Below, in pieces: positions 1 to 8,236 of a DNA stretch of 64,000 bases. Each line of letters begins with the position of its first letter. Position 1 is the first letter of the stretch. Position numbers and translations under genes: made by a program. This DNA comes from an uncultured Alphaproteobacteria bacterium (GTDB lineage: Bacteria > Pseudomonadota > Alphaproteobacteria > HIMB59 > GCA-002718135): assembly GCA_902618015.1 (NCBI GenBank), contig CACMYX010000002.1, positions 124,001 through 188,000 on the forward strand, in the 5' to 3' direction. A model generated the notes under the pieces. It had not been told where the DNA came from. It saw nothing but the letters and a program-made list of their open reading frames with translations, and did no database searches.

Positions 1-933
1 TCTAGCTGGAGAGCCATAACCAATAACTTTCAATTTTTTTTTGTTAAAATAAATTAGTTTTTCTTTTAAAATATTTGAATTTAAAAATATTTTTTTATTG
101 AAAAATTTAAAAGCATTTATACTTAAATTTCGTTTTTCATCGTCTAAAATCTTCTTACATCTAAATGTAATTTTTTGACTCACCGAGTTTTTAATATAAC
201 ATCTAAGAGATCCTCCATGAATATCAATTTTTTCTATATCATACAATGTCATATCTACATTTTTAAAAAGTTTATTTATAGAATTTGCAGAGTAATAAAA
301 TGGTCTATCAAAGTAAAATCTTTCAAATTCTAAATTTTTTAAAAAATTTTGAAGATATTCAATTTCAATGATTATTGTTCCATCTTTTTTTATAAAATTT
401 TTGATATCTCGTGAAAATTTTATTGGATTTTTAAGATGCGTGACAACACTTGAAGCTACAATCAAATCAGGTTTATTATATTTTTTTAAAATTCTTTTAA
501 TGATTTTATTATCAAAAAAACCTATAAAAGTTTCTAAACCTTTATCATTTGCTATTTTACCTACATTTATAGATGGATCTATACCTATTGATTTTACTTT
601 TAGTTCTTTTAAAGGTTTTAATAAAATACCATCATTAGACCCTATATCAACTACGAAATTATAATTTTGAATCTTTACTGCTAATTTTTCAAAATGCTCC
701 GTCAATTTCTTGTTAACAGAAGAAAGATAATAATAATCTTCAAATAAAATATTTCTATTTATTATTTTTTTAATTTGTCCAGATCTACAATTTTTACAAA
801 ATAAAATTTTCAAGCTATATTTTTTCTCATTTGTAAGCTCAAGTTTCTTTTTTGGATACTTATTTGCTAATGGCTGTTTTCCAAGATTTATTACTTCTGA
901 TATTCTTTTTGAATTACAAATTCTGCACTTCAT
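1..933 (-). CDS. Sugar C-methyltransferase (C-terminus beyond the window)
   Basis: Reading leftward from an ATG at 933 gives 311 open codons running off the window edge. The protein starts with two CxxC pairs (C3/C6 and C46/C49), a zinc-binding head typical of Methyltransf_13. A SAM-binding motif VVDIGSNDG follows at about residues 94-102, and the visible end contains GYGSPAR, which resembles the start of the Methyltransf_14 C-terminal domain. This three-part architecture is known from NDP-hexose C-methyltransferases that make branched deoxysugars. Its ATG overlaps the stop of the upstream glycosyltransferase (ATGA), so the two are probably co-translated in glycan synthesis. The sugar substrate cannot be told from sequence. 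Confidence 0.85.
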   Translation of the reverse strand, partial: MKCRICNSKRISEVINLGKQPLANKYPKKKLELTNEKKYSLKILFCKNCRSGQIKKIINRNILFEDYYYLSSVNKKLTEHFEKLAVKIQNYNFVVDIGSNDGILLKPLKELKVKSIGIDPSINVGKIANDKGLETFIGFFDNKIIKRILKKYNKPDLIVASSVVTHLKNPIKFSRDIKNFIKKDGTIIIEIEYLQNFLKNLEFERFYFDRPFYYSANSINKLFKNVDMTLYDIEKIDIHGGSLRCYIKNSVSQKITFRCKKILDDEKRNLSINAFKFFNKKIFLNSNILKEKLIYFNKKKLKVIGYGSPAR

Positions 934-1628
934 AAAAAATATTTTTTTATTTTTGTTGAAATTATCCAATAAATTACAGAGAAAACATCATAATATCTAA
1001 TTTTTTTTCCTTCTTGATAAGTTCTGCCATGATAGTTAACACCGATTTCAAAAATTTTAGAATTTTTATTTATAACATAGGTTAATATTTCTGCTTGCTG
1101 ACCCCAGTTATTACAACGAAGTTTTTTTACATCAACTAAATCTCTTTTGAACATACAGTAACAACAGTAAATATCTGTAAATGTGGTATTGTTTAATAGA
1201 TTAAATAAAAATGTTATAAATTTGTTACCTATCATGTGCCAGAAGTGTAAAACTGATCTTCGTGCACCAATGAATCTGCTCCCCATAATTAAATCGTAAT
1301 TATATTTTTTATTTTCTTTAAGAAATATTAGAATATCATTTGGGTCATATTCTAAATCAGCATCCTGAATTAAAATATACTCATGCGCACAATGTTTAAA
1401 ACCCTCGATAACTGCCTTACCTTTACCAGAGTTTCGTTTTAGATGTACAGCTTTATTATATAAATTTTGATTATTTTCTAAAATTTTTTTTGAATTGTCT
1501 TTTGAGCCATCATTAACGACAATTATTTCAAGCTTGCATTTTTTTTTTAATATTTCTAACTTTTTTAAAATATCTAATAGAGTTTTTTCTTCATTAAATA
1601 CTGGAACGATAATACTTAAGCTTTGCAT
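930..1628 (-). CDS. Glycosyltransferase family 2
   Basis: A 232-residue GT2 enzyme of the DPM1/polyprenyl-phosphate-sugar synthase type. The N-terminus SIIVPVFNEE is the nucleotide-binding strand, VNDGSKDNS follows at about residues 39-47, and the metal-binding DADLEYDP lies near residue 90. No C-terminal membrane segments are present, so it is a short, soluble or peripheral version. It overlaps the downstream C-methyltransferase by four bases, suggesting one transcript for surface polysaccharide or lipid-linked sugar synthesis. Donor and acceptor are unknown. Confidence 0.88.
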   Translation of the reverse strand: MQSLSIIVPVFNEEKTLLDILKKLEILKKKCKLEIIVVNDGSKDNSKKILENNQNLYNKAVHLKRNSGKGKAVIEGFKHCAHEYILIQDADLEYDPNDILIFLKENKKYNYDLIMGSRFIGARRSVLHFWHMIGNKFITFLFNLLNNTTFTDIYCCYCMFKRDLVDVKKLRCNNWGQQAEILTYVINKNSKIFEIGVNYHGRTYQEGKKIRYYDVFSVIYWIISTKIKKYFL

Positions 1629-1703
1629 TATAGAAAATAAATTAATTTATTATTTTAACTTATATATTTAATTATATATATAAATAAATTCTTGAAATAC
1701 TAT

Positions 1704-1793
1704 GGAGAGATGTGAGAGTGGTTTAATCAGCACGCTTGGAAAGCGTGTGTAGTAGCAATACTACCGAGGGTTCGAATCCCTCTCTCTCCGCCA
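1704..1793 (+). tRNA. tRNA-Ser (anticodon GGA)
   Basis: A 90-base type II tRNA. The acceptor stem GGAGAGA pairs with TCTCTCC, followed by discriminator G and an encoded CCA. The anticodon stem CACGC/GCGTG encloses loop TTGGAAA, giving anticodon GGA at 1738-1740, which reads UCC and UCU. A long variable arm follows, then a T arm with GGGTTCGAATCCC. The long variable arm and discriminator G both fit serine. It lies inside the glycan module, transcribed opposite to both neighbouring protein genes, and its 3' end is seven bases from the end of the membrane-protein gene to its right. Confidence 0.97.
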
Positions 1794-1800
1794 TACCTAA

Positions 1801-3603
1801 TTAGTACCATAAATACTTATCTATTATTGATGTGCATTTTTCTTTATCTGGAATAACAAAGATATAATTATTTCTTTTATTTATTTTATTAATACATTCT
1901 AATCTAAAACTAGAACTGCATAAACCTTTAAAATTATAACAATACAGAGGTTTACCAAGTACATCTTCACTATTAATTGTTCTTTCTATGATTGGCATTT
2001 CAAGCTTATCATTGAGTTTAAATCGTTTTCTATCAATAGACGGGTATTCATAATAATTATAGTAATTATTGAGACTTACACCATTAAAATTATTTATTAT
2101 CCTATCTATATTTTTATACTCAAAGTAAGATAATGATATTGTAAAAATAATTATAAAAGGAAATATTTTTAATTTATGTATTTTTTGAAACAATATTAGA
2201 CTTATTAAACATGTTATAGAAAATATAATTCCATACCCTCCATATCTGGTTTGTGGTAATAAAAATATCCATGTAAAAATTGGTATAGTAAATATAATTA
2301 ATAGAAATGAGTATTTTTTAATATCTGAGATAATTTCATAGAATTTTATTTTGTTAAAATTAAATATTATTATTAAAATTGATGAAAAAATAAAAAAATA
2401 AATTATGTTTAAAAATCTATCTATATCATATTCATATTTCCACCAATAATTTAACCAGTTGTATTCATTGAGATATTTCTTTGGACTAATAAAATTTTCT
2501 CCTTCTCTAAAATTGTAATAATTAAAAATATTTTCAATAAATTTTTCGTTAATTAAATAAAGTAAGTAACCTTTTGATTGAGACGACAAATGATAATATC
2601 TTAACTTTGCATGTTCAATTCCTACACCCCATTCAATTATATCAAAACAAGTAAAATAAATAGGATACGATAAACAGCCAGTGATAATAAAATTCTTAAA
2701 TAAATATAAAATGGAAAAAATAATTAAAAACGCATAGAATAATTTGTAATTTTTAATTGTTTTAATTAAATACCTTATATTATGAATAAGAAATATTAAT
2801 ATTAAAGGAGCAAAAATTATTGAATTTGTTCTTATCAGAATTGCAAAGTAAAATAATAATACAATACATAGAATTATATAATTTTGATATTTTCTATTCT
2901 CTATCAAATAATATTTAAGAATAAACATGCAAATAATTAAGTAAATAAGATTTCCTTGGATTTCACTTCCAAAATCTTTGCTATTCGAATAAGTTAAACA
3001 AACAAAACAAAAACAAAAAAAAGCAAATTGTTTAATTATATTTTTATTAGATCTAATGAAAATATCTTTTAAAATTATTAAAAAAAAACTTAGAAATAGA
3101 ATTGATAAAACAGAAAGATACTTCGTGCCAAAAAATGGTAGAGTATATATAGCTAAAAGGTCATACCAAATATGTCCATAACCTAAATTATCATTTAAAT
3201 TCGCAATCCCAAAAATAATTTTAAAATCATTTACTATATTTACGTATGGTAAGTGATACCAAAAATAATCTGCATGATACTCAAATAAAACTAATGATGG
3301 AATTATAATTATAAATATAACAAAGTATTCTAATTTAAAATATTTATGTTTAAATACATTTTCAAAATATAAAAAAATTATACCTAAAAAAATTATTATC
3401 AAGTTAAAGAAAATATTTAAAGGTATAAAAAAATGAAAGAAAATTGATATAAAGCAAAGAAAAAATAAACCAAAAATCCCAGTTTCTCCAAGAGAATTAT
3501 TAATGTTTCCAAAAAAAATTTTTTTAAAAATAATTCCATACCCAAGTGAACTTAAATACACTACAATAAAAAAAAACAATGAAGAAATTATTTCTTGAGC
3601 CAT
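1801..3603 (-). CDS. Polytopic membrane protein, GT-C glycosyltransferase-like
   Basis: A 600-residue protein with about a dozen hydrophobic segments through residues 10-480 and a soluble C-terminal tail. After the first hydrophobic segments, around residues 108-125, comes a conserved-looking acidic/aromatic stretch HADYFWYHLPY, the place where GT-C transferases and LIC_10190-type membrane proteins carry their catalytic loop. I infer a lipid-linked-sugar glycosyltransferase or a polymerase-like protein of the inner membrane, making or modifying surface glycan. The gene ends seven bases from the tRNA-Ser and starts about 30 bases from the divergent GT2 gene. It is very rich in AT codons (I, N, K, F, Y). 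Substrate unknown. Confidence 0.6.
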   Translation of the reverse strand: MAQEIISSLFFFIVVYLSSLGYGIIFKKIFFGNINNSLGETGIFGLFFLCFISIFFHFFIPLNIFFNLIIIFLGIIFLYFENVFKHKYFKLEYFVIFIIIIPSLVLFEYHADYFWYHLPYVNIVNDFKIIFGIANLNDNLGYGHIWYDLLAIYTLPFFGTKYLSVLSILFLSFFLIILKDIFIRSNKNIIKQFAFFCFCFVCLTYSNSKDFGSEIQGNLIYLIICMFILKYYLIENRKYQNYIILCIVLLFYFAILIRTNSIIFAPLILIFLIHNIRYLIKTIKNYKLFYAFLIIFSILYLFKNFIITGCLSYPIYFTCFDIIEWGVGIEHAKLRYYHLSSQSKGYLLYLINEKFIENIFNYYNFREGENFISPKKYLNEYNWLNYWWKYEYDIDRFLNIIYFFIFSSILIIIFNFNKIKFYEIISDIKKYSFLLIIFTIPIFTWIFLLPQTRYGGYGIIFSITCLISLILFQKIHKLKIFPFIIIFTISLSYFEYKNIDRIINNFNGVSLNNYYNYYEYPSIDRKRFKLNDKLEMPIIERTINSEDVLGKPLYCYNFKGLCSSSFRLECINKINKRNNYIFVIPDKEKCTSIIDKYLWY

Positions 3604-3633
3604 TTTTTATTTTTACCTTATTATTATAACAAT

Positions 3634-4353
3634 ATGTCTAAGTTTAAGGTATCAGTTATACTTCCAGTAATCAACGAAACATTTTCTTTGGAAAAAACTG
3701 TTGAAATAATTATCAAAAATTCAAAAGAAGACATATCAGAAATAATTATTGTTGTATCAAAAGAAAAAACTAATGATGATTCATTAAAATTAATCAATCA
3801 TTTAAAAACTACTAAATATCCAAATTTAATAAATACATATTTTCAAACTCTTCCATTTATTGGTGGTGCGATTCAAAAGGGATTTGAAATGAGCACAGGT
3901 ACACATATAATAATGATGGCTAGTGATCTAGAAACAGATCCAAATGATGTAAAAATTTTGATTAATTTATCAAAACTCAACCCATGTAGTATTATAACAG
4001 CAAATAGATGGATTAAAGGTGGGAGTTTTAAAAAATATAACATAATCAAGTTTTATTTTAATTTTTTATTTCAATTAATGCTCAGATGTATATTTTTAAC
4101 TAAACTAAGTGATATGACATATGGATTTAGAATTTTTCCTGCAAATTTAGTTAAAGAAATTAAATGGCAAGAATTAAAACACCCTTTTTTGCTTGAAACT
4201 ATTTTAAAACCTTTATTAATGAAAGTGAATATAATAGAAATACCCTCCAAATGGGAGGCAAGACTTGAAGGTACTTCTCAAAATAGCTTTATTGAAAATT
4301 TCAGATATATTAAAACTGCAATAAATATCAGACTCTTTTGGAAAAAAAAATAA
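3634..4353 (+). CDS. Glycosyltransferase family 2
   Basis: The open frame extends upstream to 3595, but that start would overlap the divergent membrane-protein gene. The ATG at 3634 puts VSVILPVINE right at the N-terminus, as GT2 enzymes have, so I choose it (239 residues). Visible motifs are the N-terminal nucleotide-binding strand, a glycine-rich GGAIQKGFE and the metal-binding segment ASDLETDPND. It resembles dolichol/undecaprenyl-phosphate sugar synthases without membrane segments. It is followed by a STELLO-like transferase with only one base between the genes, so they are likely co-transcribed. Donor sugar unknown. Confidence 0.85.
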   Translation: MSKFKVSVILPVINETFSLEKTVEIIIKNSKEDISEIIIVVSKEKTNDDSLKLINHLKTTKYPNLINTYFQTLPFIGGAIQKGFEMSTGTHIIMMASDLETDPNDVKILINLSKLNPCSIITANRWIKGGSFKKYNIIKFYFNFLFQLMLRCIFLTKLSDMTYGFRIFPANLVKEIKWQELKHPFLLETILKPLLMKVNIIEIPSKWEARLEGTSQNSFIENFRYIKTAINIRLFWKKK

Positions 4354-4354
4354 T

Positions 4355-5269
4355 ATGGAAAATAAGTACATTATTACAACAACTATAAACAGCCCTACAG
4401 AGGCTATTCAAAAATTTGATAGCATGTCTGATTGGAAACTCATTGTAGTAGGTGATAAAAAAACTCCTTCAAACTATAATTTAATAAACGGGATTTATTT
4501 AAGCCCTGAAGATCAAGAGAATTATGATAAAGAACTTTCTGATGCAATAGGATGGAATTGTATTCAAAGAAGAAACTTTGGATTACTTAAAGCATATCAA
4601 CTAAATGCTGATATAATTGCAACAATAGATGATGATAATATACCTCTTGATAATTGGGGAAAGAATTTGCTGGTGTCTAAAGAGATTGACTTAGATTATT
4701 ACCAAACAGATGAAATTGCATTTGACCCTATTTCTATTACAAATCACAATAATTTATGGCATAGAGGATTTCCATTACAACTTCTAAGTAAACGAGAAAC
4801 CAAAAAAATTAAAAAAAATATTTGTCCCGATATCCAAGCAGATTTTTGGAATGGTGATCCTGACATAGATGCAGTTTGTAGAATGGAACATGCCCCTGAA
4901 TGTAAATTTGATAATAATTGTTTTCCATTTTCTTCAAATAAGTTTTCGCCCTTTAATTCTCAAAATACATTTTTATCAAAAAAAGTTTTAAAAGATTATT
5001 TCCTTTTTCCTCATATAGGTAGGATGGATGATATTTGGGCTTCGTATTATGTTGAATCTTTAGGGTTTAAAGTTGTCTATAGTGAACCTTCAGTATATCA
5101 AGATAGAAACGAGCATGATTTGACAATAGATTTTAAAAAAGAGGTTATTGGATATGAAAATAACCTAAAACTATTAAATCAGTTAAGTTTAAATCCAAAT
5201 AATATCTTAAATTTTATTCCAGAAAGATCAAAAGATGCTTTCAGATTATATCAAAAGCATTTTTTATGA
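4355..5269 (+). CDS. STELLO-like (DUF288) glycosyltransferase
   Basis: A 304-residue protein with an N-terminal ITTTI strand, VVGDKKTP (about 31-38), a conserved block GWNCIQRRNFG (about 66-76) and a DDDN metal-binding motif at about 92-95. This succession matches the DUF288/STELLO glycosyltransferase family, best known from plant and nematode proteins and also present in bacterial polysaccharide loci. No membrane segment is visible, so it probably acts in the cytoplasm. Its end overlaps the start of the epimerase gene by four bases, placing it in the same glycan operon. Assignment rests on motif recognition from memory; the sugar is unknown. Confidence 0.65.
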   Translation: MENKYIITTTINSPTEAIQKFDSMSDWKLIVVGDKKTPSNYNLINGIYLSPEDQENYDKELSDAIGWNCIQRRNFGLLKAYQLNADIIATIDDDNIPLDNWGKNLLVSKEIDLDYYQTDEIAFDPISITNHNNLWHRGFPLQLLSKRETKKIKKNICPDIQADFWNGDPDIDAVCRMEHAPECKFDNNCFPFSSNKFSPFNSQNTFLSKKVLKDYFLFPHIGRMDDIWASYYVESLGFKVVYSEPSVYQDRNEHDLTIDFKKEVIGYENNLKLLNQLSLNPNNILNFIPERSKDAFRLYQKHFL

Positions 5270-6246
5270 AAAAAATACTCATAACTGGTGGAGCGGGTTT
5301 TGTTGGAAGATATTTCACTAAATTTTTTTTAGATCAAAAATATGAGGTACATGTAGTAGATAATATTTCACAATATACTGGGGCAAGAGAACCAAGCAAC
5401 TGGCCATTTTTCATACCACAAGACTATAAAAATTTTATATTTCATCAACAAGATTGTAGAGATTGGTTTATTTCTAATTTTAAAGATGATTTCGATTATG
5501 TCCTTCATCTAGCAGCAATGGTTGGGGGAAGGATGATGATAGAAAAAAACCCAATTGCTGTCAGTGATGATCTTTCAATTGACTCACACTTTTGGCAATG
5601 GGCTGTAAAGTCTAAACCAAAAAAAATTCTTACATTTAGTTCAAGTGCTTGCTATCCTGTAATCTTTCAAAAAAAAGAAAATTATAAGTTGTTATCAGAA
5701 GACTTTGTTAGTTTCGACCAACCAATTGGAGTTCCTGATTTAACTTATGGCTGGGCAAAATTAACATCTGAATATCTTGGAAAAATTGCTTATCAAAACT
5801 ATGGAATTAAAAGTGTGGTTTACAGACCTTTCTCTGGTTATGGAATAGATCAGGATCTTAGCTATCCATTTCCAAGTATTTGCAAGAGGATTTTAAATAA
5901 TAAAAATTCTGAAAAAATTCAGGTTTGGGGTACTGGTGATCAAATGAGAGATTTTATACATATTAAAGATTGTGTTAAGGGTGTTGTTTCTACCATGGAT
6001 AAAATTGATGATGGTTCACCTATAAATCTATCTACTGGTAAGCTTACAAGTTTTAAAGAATTTGTAAAAATTGGCTGTAACATTTTAGGCTTTGAAACAG
6101 AAGTTGTTGGTACTTCTAATAAACCAGAGGGTGTATTTGCAAGAGGAGGAGATACAAAATTACAACATGAATTAGGATTTGTTACAAAAATTAATTTTAA
6201 AAGAGGTATAGAAGAAGCTTTCACATTTTTTGAAAAAAATAATTAA
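5266..6246 (+). CDS. NAD-dependent nucleotide-sugar epimerase/dehydratase
   Basis: A 326-residue short-chain dehydrogenase of the extended type. Rossmann motif GGAGFVG spans residues 8-14. LHLAAMVGG lies near 80-88, SSSACYP at about 125-131, and the catalytic pair YxxxK at Y161/K165. The SACYP segment and overall form resemble GDP-mannose 3,5-epimerase and GDP-fucose synthase-like enzymes, although the exact reaction is not certain. It is the last gene of the + strand GT2/STELLO/epimerase operon and supplies or remodels a nucleotide sugar. It ends one base from the stop of the convergent TPR-methyltransferase. Confidence 0.88.
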   Translation: MKKILITGGAGFVGRYFTKFFLDQKYEVHVVDNISQYTGAREPSNWPFFIPQDYKNFIFHQQDCRDWFISNFKDDFDYVLHLAAMVGGRMMIEKNPIAVSDDLSIDSHFWQWAVKSKPKKILTFSSSACYPVIFQKKENYKLLSEDFVSFDQPIGVPDLTYGWAKLTSEYLGKIAYQNYGIKSVVYRPFSGYGIDQDLSYPFPSICKRILNNKNSEKIQVWGTGDQMRDFIHIKDCVKGVVSTMDKIDDGSPINLSTGKLTSFKEFVKIGCNILGFETEVVGTSNKPEGVFARGGDTKLQHELGFVTKINFKRGIEEAFTFFEKNN

Positions 6247-6247
6247 T

Positions 6248-8236
6248 TTATTTTTTTTTAGATCTCATACACCAAAATTGATACATCCCTGCAAATATTC
6301 TAGGATTATTTTTTTCAAAATTCTCCCATTTGTCTAGATCATATAAATCAAAATTATTAGTATAAATTTTTTTAAAATTTTCTTTTACCAATTGATCTTC
6401 AAATCCTAAAAAAATTAAACCTAAATTATTTAAATACTCTTTTATTTTACTTATTGTAAACCTATGTTCCTGAACATGAAATAATAAATCTCTTACCCCA
6501 CTTACTGAATAGAAATCTGGGCTTGATTTAATATAATTCCATTGATTATTATCATTCTCAATTAAATCTTTTCTAAATTCAATGATGTTTTTATAATTAG
6601 GCTGAAGTTTGAGCTTATTAATTTTATTTTTTATTTCTTTTATATGTTCCCTCGCTCTTTCACTGTATAATCCAATAAGCATTAAAGAATCATTATTCAA
6701 ACATGATGTTAATATTTGCCATCCCTTAAATGGATTGTCCATATGATGAAGAACACCAACTGATTCAATTATATCAAACTTTTTATCTATTAATTCTAAA
6801 TCTAGGATATCCCCTTGAATAAAATCAATATTGTTAATCTTTAGTTCACTCGCTTTTCTTTTTGCATAAGATAAACTTTTAAAACTTAGATCCAGAGCAA
6901 GTATTTTCGATTTTTTATATTTTGAAGCAGTTGTGATGGCATGTTGACCAGTACCGCAACCCGCAATTAGTATCTGAGGACTATCAGAGTTTGCTATTTT
7001 TTCTAAATCTAAATTCAAATCGCTATCATTAATTACATCTTTAATATTCCTTGGCTTAATACTTAATCCAAGATTTTCCCATCTAGGATAGGGGTTTTCC
7101 TCATACTGTTTCTTTACCTTAATTGAAACGTTATCCTCTACTTCTGATATAGACTTTATTGACTTAGATATTTGATTTTCAATTTTATTTTGATTTAGAT
7201 GTAATTCAAATATTTCTTTTAATCTATCTGAAAATATAACATTATTTGACCAACTAAAATTATTTAAAGGCTCATAACATGATAGGCACAATATTTCTAA
7301 ATCACTGATTTTTTTATTTTCTTTTAAATTATTTTTAATTCTTTCATCAATTTTTTTTATTTTTTCTATCTCATCTTTTGATTGGTCATATATGTATTCA
7401 TTAAGAAAACATTGCATAGATAAAGAAATTAAAAAATTAATGTGATTTTTATTAATATTTGATTTGTATATTTGGTTTAAAATTTCTTTTCTTATCTTAA
7501 CAAAATTTTTTTCAATATAATAATCAGGAATAGGACAAACTTTCATAAATTGCATTAGAAGAGAGTTGTTCTGTAAATTATCTAAAACATAATTAAAATC
7601 TTCATAAGTTATTTTATCCTTAATTAAAGATAAATTATTTTTAAGATCTGTATTTAAAAATAAACCATTTATAACATTAGGGGCAATTGAATTTGGCCTG
7701 ACAATATCTTTTTCTTTTAAAAGATGTAAAAGATATTTATTAACATTATTATGCTCTGTATCTAATATGTAAAACTGAAGCACTCCAGCTAAGTTGTAAT
7801 ATGCTACTTTATAATTTGAATTGATTTCTAAAGTTGATAAATAACATTCAATAGCTTTTTTATTCAAACCTTTCTTTCTATATATATTTCCTAGATTATT
7901 ATGAGCTTTAAAATAATTAATATCTAGTTCTATTACCTTATTATAACTTTCTATTGCTTTTTCTTCTTCATTTAATTTGTTGTAAATATTAGCTAAGTTA
8001 TAATGACCATCAGTATAATTAGGGCTTAGATTCACTACTTTGATAAATAAATTTTTTGCTAATCTATAATTTTTAAGTTCTGTATGAACTACGCCTTGTA
8101 TATTTTGAAGAAGAATGGATTTAGGAAATTCATCTAATAGCACATTTGATAGTTTCAACAGTTCATCAAAATTTTTTTTATCAAATAAGGATATTAATTC
8201 CTTTATTTTAATTTCTGATGGTTCTATACGACTCAT
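6248..8236 (-). CDS. TPR-repeat protein fused to a class I SAM methyltransferase
   Basis: A 662-residue two-part protein. Residues about 40-155 hold tetratricopeptide repeats (for example AIESYNKVIELDINY and AHNNLGNIYRKKG). A helical middle follows, then QYEENPYPRW at 377-386 and the SAM-binding motif ILIAGCGTG at 422-430, followed by acidic LALDLS and GVLHHMDNP. The ENPYPRW signature plus TPR is a recurring arrangement in marine alphaproteobacteria, without a settled function to my knowledge. The start codon directly follows the yejF stop with no gap, so it is the last gene of the yej operon and may act on a peptide- or envelope-related substrate, but that is inference. Confidence 0.8.
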   Translation of the reverse strand: MSRIEPSEIKIKELISLFDKKNFDELLKLSNVLLDEFPKSILLQNIQGVVHTELKNYRLAKNLFIKVVNLSPNYTDGHYNLANIYNKLNEEEKAIESYNKVIELDINYFKAHNNLGNIYRKKGLNKKAIECYLSTLEINSNYKVAYYNLAGVLQFYILDTEHNNVNKYLLHLLKEKDIVRPNSIAPNVINGLFLNTDLKNNLSLIKDKITYEDFNYVLDNLQNNSLLMQFMKVCPIPDYYIEKNFVKIRKEILNQIYKSNINKNHINFLISLSMQCFLNEYIYDQSKDEIEKIKKIDERIKNNLKENKKISDLEILCLSCYEPLNNFSWSNNVIFSDRLKEIFELHLNQNKIENQISKSIKSISEVEDNVSIKVKKQYEENPYPRWENLGLSIKPRNIKDVINDSDLNLDLEKIANSDSPQILIAGCGTGQHAITTASKYKKSKILALDLSFKSLSYAKRKASELKINNIDFIQGDILDLELIDKKFDIIESVGVLHHMDNPFKGWQILTSCLNNDSLMLIGLYSERAREHIKEIKNKINKLKLQPNYKNIIEFRKDLIENDNNQWNYIKSSPDFYSVSGVRDLLFHVQEHRFTISKIKEYLNNLGLIFLGFEDQLVKENFKKIYTNNFDLYDLDKWENFEKNNPRIFAGMYQFWCMRSKKK

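Noticed and set aside
368..664. 98-codon plus-strand frame at the left edge
   Set aside because: It is antisense to the methyltransferase frame, which has clear motifs and runs through the same interval.
1704..1793. tRNA-Ser as an attachment site with a second att copy
   Set aside because: I saw no repeated copy of the tRNA 3' end and no integrase in the window.
3595..3633. Upstream start for the GT2 gene at 3634
   Set aside because: It would overlap the start of the divergent gene and adds residues before the first strand of the fold.
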